Assembly (NCBI GenBank): GCA_028290805.1
Contig: JAQGJA010000049.1
Span: 1-9,527, forward strand
Source of the DNA: Alphaproteobacteria bacterium
Lineage (GTDB): Bacteria; Pseudomonadota; Alphaproteobacteria; Micavibrionales; SZUA-601
Reading direction: 5' to 3'
Length of the DNA: 9,527 bases
The notes beneath the pieces were generated by a model that was given only the letters and a program-made list of their open reading frames with translations, did not search any database and was not told where the DNA came from. Below, in pieces: positions 7,065 to 9,527 of this stretch. Within the stretch, counting starts at the first letter, position 1; every line of letters starts with the position of its first letter. Made by a program: the position numbers and the translations under genes.

Positions 7065-7086
7065 TAGGTCGGGTTGCCGCTATGAT
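7058..7086 (+). promoter_or_regulatory. Candidate sigma-70 promoter of hflKC
   Basis: TTTTCA (7058-7063, four of six) and TATGAT (7081-7086, five of six) are spaced by 17 bp, predicting a start near 7093 and a leader of about 33 nt to hflK. The -35 box overlaps ATG 7064 of the divergent mrp gene. This is compatible with the shorter mrp start at 7046 or with mutual interference of the two promoters. Confidence 0.45.
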
Positions 7087-7125
7087 GCCAGCAAAACAAG
7101 GCTTCTTGTACAAGGAAATCCGGCA

Positions 7126-8331
7126 ATGCGGTTACAAAATTCTGTTCTGGCTTCAGACGGCCCTGAAAATGGCCCCGATAATCCTCCCCATAACCCTCCC
7201 CATAACCCTTGGGCCGACAAATCCGGCGGCGAGGCCAAACCCCGCCAGGCGCCGGGACAGGACAACCCATGGGGCGTCCGCCCGCCCGGCGGTGAAAGCC
7301 AGCAGCGCAAAAACCCCCATGGCAAACGTTGGAATGGCGGGCGTACCCCGCCGCCCATTCCGCCTTTTCTGCGCAATCTGGGCCAGCATGGCAACTCGCC
7401 CTTCCACATAGCCATCGCTTTGGCCGCCATCGCCGTCTTGCTGTGGCTGGCCAGCGGGTTATACCGGGTGCAGCCCGAGGAAAACGCCGTCATCCTTCGT
7501 TTCGGCCAATATACCGAAACCGTGACCGATCCGGGATTGCATTACCATTTGCCCTGGCCTTTGGAAGATGCGGCGAAAGAGAATGTGATGTTCGAACGCC
7601 GGATCGAGATCGGCTTTAAGGGCGGCGATTATGACGCAGCCCAGGAAGACGTGCCCGAAGAAAGCATGATGCTGACCGGGGATGCCAATATCGTCGATCT
7701 GCATTTTGTCGTGCAATGGAAAGTCGAGGACGCCAAAAAATTCCTGTTCAATATTCGCATGGCCGAAGGCACGCTGAAACGCGTGGCCGAAAGCGCGATG
7801 CGCGAAGTGATTGGCCAGAATAACTTGCAGGATATCATCACCGACAAGCGCGCCGACATTGCCGCGCGCAGCAAGAAAATAATGCAGGATATATTGAACC
7901 AGTATCATTCCGGTATCATGACGACCCAGGTGCTGATCTTGTCCGCAACCGTGCCCGAACCCGTCAAGGAAGCCTATGCCGAAGTGACCCGCGCCAACCA
8001 GGAAGCCCAGACCAAACGCAACCAGGCCTTGCAATACCGCAACGAAATCATCCCGCTGGCCCAGGGCGAGGCCATCCGTTTAAATAACGAGGCACAAGGT
8101 TATAAGTTGCAAATCGTCTCCCAGGCGCAAGGGGATGCGCAACGTTTCCTCAATGTCTATCAGGGTTATGCCGCGGCAAAAGACGTGACGCGCCAGCGCC
8201 TGTATACCGAGACATGGGAAGAGGTTTTGAAAAACAACAATACGATGATTATCGACGGCGGCAACGGCAAGGCTGCCCCTCTTTCTTATCTCGATCTAAA
8301 CGCGCTGCGCAACCGCACGCAGGAGCAATAA
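7126..8331 (+). CDS. hflK: HflK, SPFH-domain subunit of the FtsH-modulating complex
   Basis: Membrane protein that assembles with HflC into a large cage around the FtsH protease and modulates its access to membrane substrates. It is 401 residues from ATG 7126, with AAGGA 9 nt upstream. The frame is open far upstream, but that part is antisense to mrp. Residues 1-88 are Pro/Asn/Gly-rich and cytoplasmic, typical of HflK, and include a duplicated PHNP. The transmembrane helix is at about 93-112. The SPFH/band-7 domain follows (YRVQPEENAVILRFGQY at 113-129, DPGLHYHLPWP at 135-145). The coiled-coil helices (about 280-345) are rich in Ala, Gln, Glu and Arg. The last part includes TETWEEVLKNNNTMIIDG, typical of the family. 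Its stop overlaps the hflC start by one base (TAATG). Confidence 0.96.
   Translation: MRLQNSVLASDGPENGPDNPPHNPPHNPWADKSGGEAKPRQAPGQDNPWGVRPPGGESQQRKNPHGKRWNGGRTPPPIPPFLRNLGQHGNSPFHIAIALAAIAVLLWLASGLYRVQPEENAVILRFGQYTETVTDPGLHYHLPWPLEDAAKENVMFERRIEIGFKGGDYDAAQEDVPEESMMLTGDANIVDLHFVVQWKVEDAKKFLFNIRMAEGTLKRVAESAMREVIGQNNLQDIITDKRADIAARSKKIMQDILNQYHSGIMTTQVLILSATVPEPVKEAYAEVTRANQEAQTKRNQALQYRNEIIPLAQGEAIRLNNEAQGYKLQIVSQAQGDAQRFLNVYQGYAAAKDVTRQRLYTETWEEVLKNNNTMIIDGGNGKAAPLSYLDLNALRNRTQEQ
7183..7206 (+). repeat. 12-bp tandem duplication in the hflK N-terminal linker
   Basis: CCTCCCCATAAC occurs twice head to tail and encodes the duplicated Pro-His-Asn-Pro stretch at residues 20-28. The length keeps the frame. 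It lies in the low-complexity N-terminal segment, where copy number can probably vary without harm. Confidence 0.8.
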
Positions 8332-9284
8332 TGACCTATCGTTTCCCGCTTTTGATCATCCTGTTTTTTGCCGCTTTCATCATCGCCAATGATGCGTTCT
8401 TCATCGTCGATGAAACGAAACAGGCTTTGGTCCTGCAACTGGGCAATCCCAAGCGCACCATCCGCAATGCCGGAATTTATTTCAAGGTGCCGCTGCTGCA
8501 ACAGGTCGCCTTGTATGAAAAGCGCGTGCTGGATGTCGATCCTCGGCCCGAGGATGTTTTATTGGCCAGCAATAACGAAGGGATGATGGCCACGCTTGCC
8601 GCGCCCGCGGTCGAAGGGGAGAGCGATGATGCCGCCAGTGAAACCGCCAAGGATTACAGCGAAAGCGGGTCCCCGATCACCGTCGATACATTCGGGCGTT
8701 ACCGCATTACCGATCCGCTGAAATTCCGCCAGCGCCTGGGTTCGGAACAAGCCGCCGAATTGCGCATTTCCAACGAAATGGAAAGTACCACGCGCGATGT
8801 ATTGGGCCGTTCTACGCTGGAACAATTACTGTCCAAGGACCGCGCCCGCATCATGGAACAGATTTTAACGCGCGTGAATCAGGCCGTATCCGATCTGGGG
8901 ATCGAGATGATCGATGTCCGCATCAACCGTGCCGATCTGACCGAAAACCTGGAACAGGCCACGTTTAACCGCATGCGTTCCGAACGCGAACAACGCGCCG
9001 CCGAGATCCGCTCTATCGGCGAAAAACGCGCGCTGGAAATCAGCTCCACCGCCGACCGCGAACGCACCGTATTACTGGCCACAGCCCAGCGCGATGCCCA
9101 GATCCTGCGCGGCAGCGGTGACGAAGAAGCCTCGCGCATCTATGCCGACGCCTATCAGCGCGACCCGGAATTCTATGCGTTCTACCGTTCTTTGCAGGCG
9201 TATAAGCAGGGCCTGGCACGCAAGGAAACGACATTGATATTGTCGCCGGATAGTGCGTTTTTTAATGCGTTGAAGGGGAAGTGA
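8331..9284 (+). CDS. hflC: HflC, SPFH-domain partner of HflK
   Basis: Second subunit of the HflKC complex that surrounds FtsH. It is 317 residues. The ATG overlaps the hflK stop by one base and AGGAG lies 5 nt upstream. An N-terminal signal anchor (about 5-19) is followed by the SPFH domain, with FIVDETKQALVLQLGNP at 24-40, GIYFKVPLLQQV at 48-59 and TVDTFGRYRITDPLKFRQ at 117-134. A long charged coiled coil occupies about 200-270, and the C-terminus contains FYAFYRSLQAYKQGL and ILSPDSAFF, as expected. Residues about 82-115 are an Ala/Glu/Asp/Ser-rich insertion where the family usually has only a few residues (commonly a short Asp-Lys-Lys-type turn). No degP or DUF2065 gene follows. The 85 nt after the stop contain only an imperfect hairpin at 9318-9339, without a T-run. 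Confidence 0.95.
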   Translation: MTYRFPLLIILFFAAFIIANDAFFIVDETKQALVLQLGNPKRTIRNAGIYFKVPLLQQVALYEKRVLDVDPRPEDVLLASNNEGMMATLAAPAVEGESDDAASETAKDYSESGSPITVDTFGRYRITDPLKFRQRLGSEQAAELRISNEMESTTRDVLGRSTLEQLLSKDRARIMEQILTRVNQAVSDLGIEMIDVRINRADLTENLEQATFNRMRSEREQRAAEIRSIGEKRALEISSTADRERTVLLATAQRDAQILRGSGDEEASRIYADAYQRDPEFYAFYRSLQAYKQGLARKETTLILSPDSAFFNALKGK

Positions 9285-9369
9285 TCAGCTTATCTGCTCA
9301 ATGGCTATCAGCATGTCCTCACCATCCTGATGGGTGGGTCTGCACCTTAGAATCAAATCAGGTAAAATA

Positions 9370-9525
9370 CTAACTGACTTCCTCATCAGCCGGATTTCTT
9401 ATTATATCCCAGATTAAGTTAGAGGCAGATTGAATAAGAGGTATACGTGGATTTATTTCTTGTTCATTCAAATCAAAATTTTTCATCCATACAAACGAGA
9501 CAATAGCAAAAATCGTTTTACTATT
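9370..9525 (-). CDS. Partial unrecognised protein, C-terminal 51 residues only
   Basis: A minus-strand frame open from the right window edge to TAG at 9370-9372. The translated end includes TIFAIVSFVWMKNFDLN and then SNLIWDIIRNPADEEVS. Its composition is amphipathic and protein-like, but I do not recognise it. An internal ATG (9486-9484) lacks a ribosome site, so the gene probably continues beyond the window. Codons are AT-rich (AAT, ATA, TTA, AGA), unlike all other genes here, which hints at acquired DNA or a lowly expressed accessory gene. It converges on hflC with about 85 nt between the stops. A chance open frame in AT-rich DNA cannot be excluded at this length. Confidence 0.45.
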   Translation of the reverse strand, partial: NSKTIFAIVSFVWMKNFDLNEQEINPRIPLIQSASNLIWDIIRNPADEEVS

Positions 9526-9527
9526 TA

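Noticed and set aside
6673..7125. Long open frame upstream of and in phase with hflK on the plus strand
   Set aside because: It is the antisense of the well-supported mrp gene; HflK begins at 7126 with a ribosome site and normal family length.
9318..9339. Hairpin (CTCACC...GGGTGGG) after hflC as a terminator
   Set aside because: Imperfect stem with a bulge and no T-run on either strand.

Overview
The window looks like a chromosomal segment of a flagellated alphaproteobacterium. The evidence is the gene order fliF-fliG-fliH-fliN with a PomA-type motA, the alphaproteobacterial style of the proteins, and an Mrp/ApbC gene beside hflK-hflC. By eye the coding DNA has a moderately high G+C content. 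The exact order (Rhodospirillales, Micavibrionales or other) cannot be fixed from sequence reading alone.

Layout. (1) Positions 1-4555, minus strand: a tightly packed flagellar basal-body/motor operon read fliF -> fliG -> fliH -> fliN -> motA. Adjacent genes overlap (17 and 4 nt) or lie 8-14 nt apart; motA runs off the left edge. (2) Positions 4556-4700: the leader of the operon, with a repeated GGCAAAA-type motif and a short dyad but no clear sigma promoter. (3) Positions 4701-5357, minus: an unrecognised single-pass membrane protein with a Cys-rich outer domain. (4) Positions 5593-5949, plus: a small protein with a FlaG-like core and its own promoter. (5) Positions 5946-7064, minus: an Mrp/ApbC Fe-S carrier ATPase, convergent with the small gene and sharing a TTAA that ends both. 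(6) Positions 7126-9284, plus: hflK-hflC, the membrane SPFH complex that modulates FtsH, divergent from mrp. (7) Positions 9285-9527: composition turns AT-rich and the C-terminal end of an unrecognised minus-strand ORF enters from the right.

How the genes work together. FliF (MS ring), FliG (C-ring rotor and torque surface) and FliN (C-ring base) build the rotor. FliH regulates the export ATPase and docks on FliN. MotA is the stator half that pushes on FliG. The FlaG-like protein may belong to the same motility function. Mrp and HflKC are housekeeping functions (Fe-S assembly and membrane protein quality control).

I found no mobile element, CRISPR array, RNA gene or clear undescribed system. 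The items most worth following are the Cys-rich membrane protein, the FlaG-like protein, the repeat pair upstream of fliF, and a roughly 33-residue insertion in HflC.
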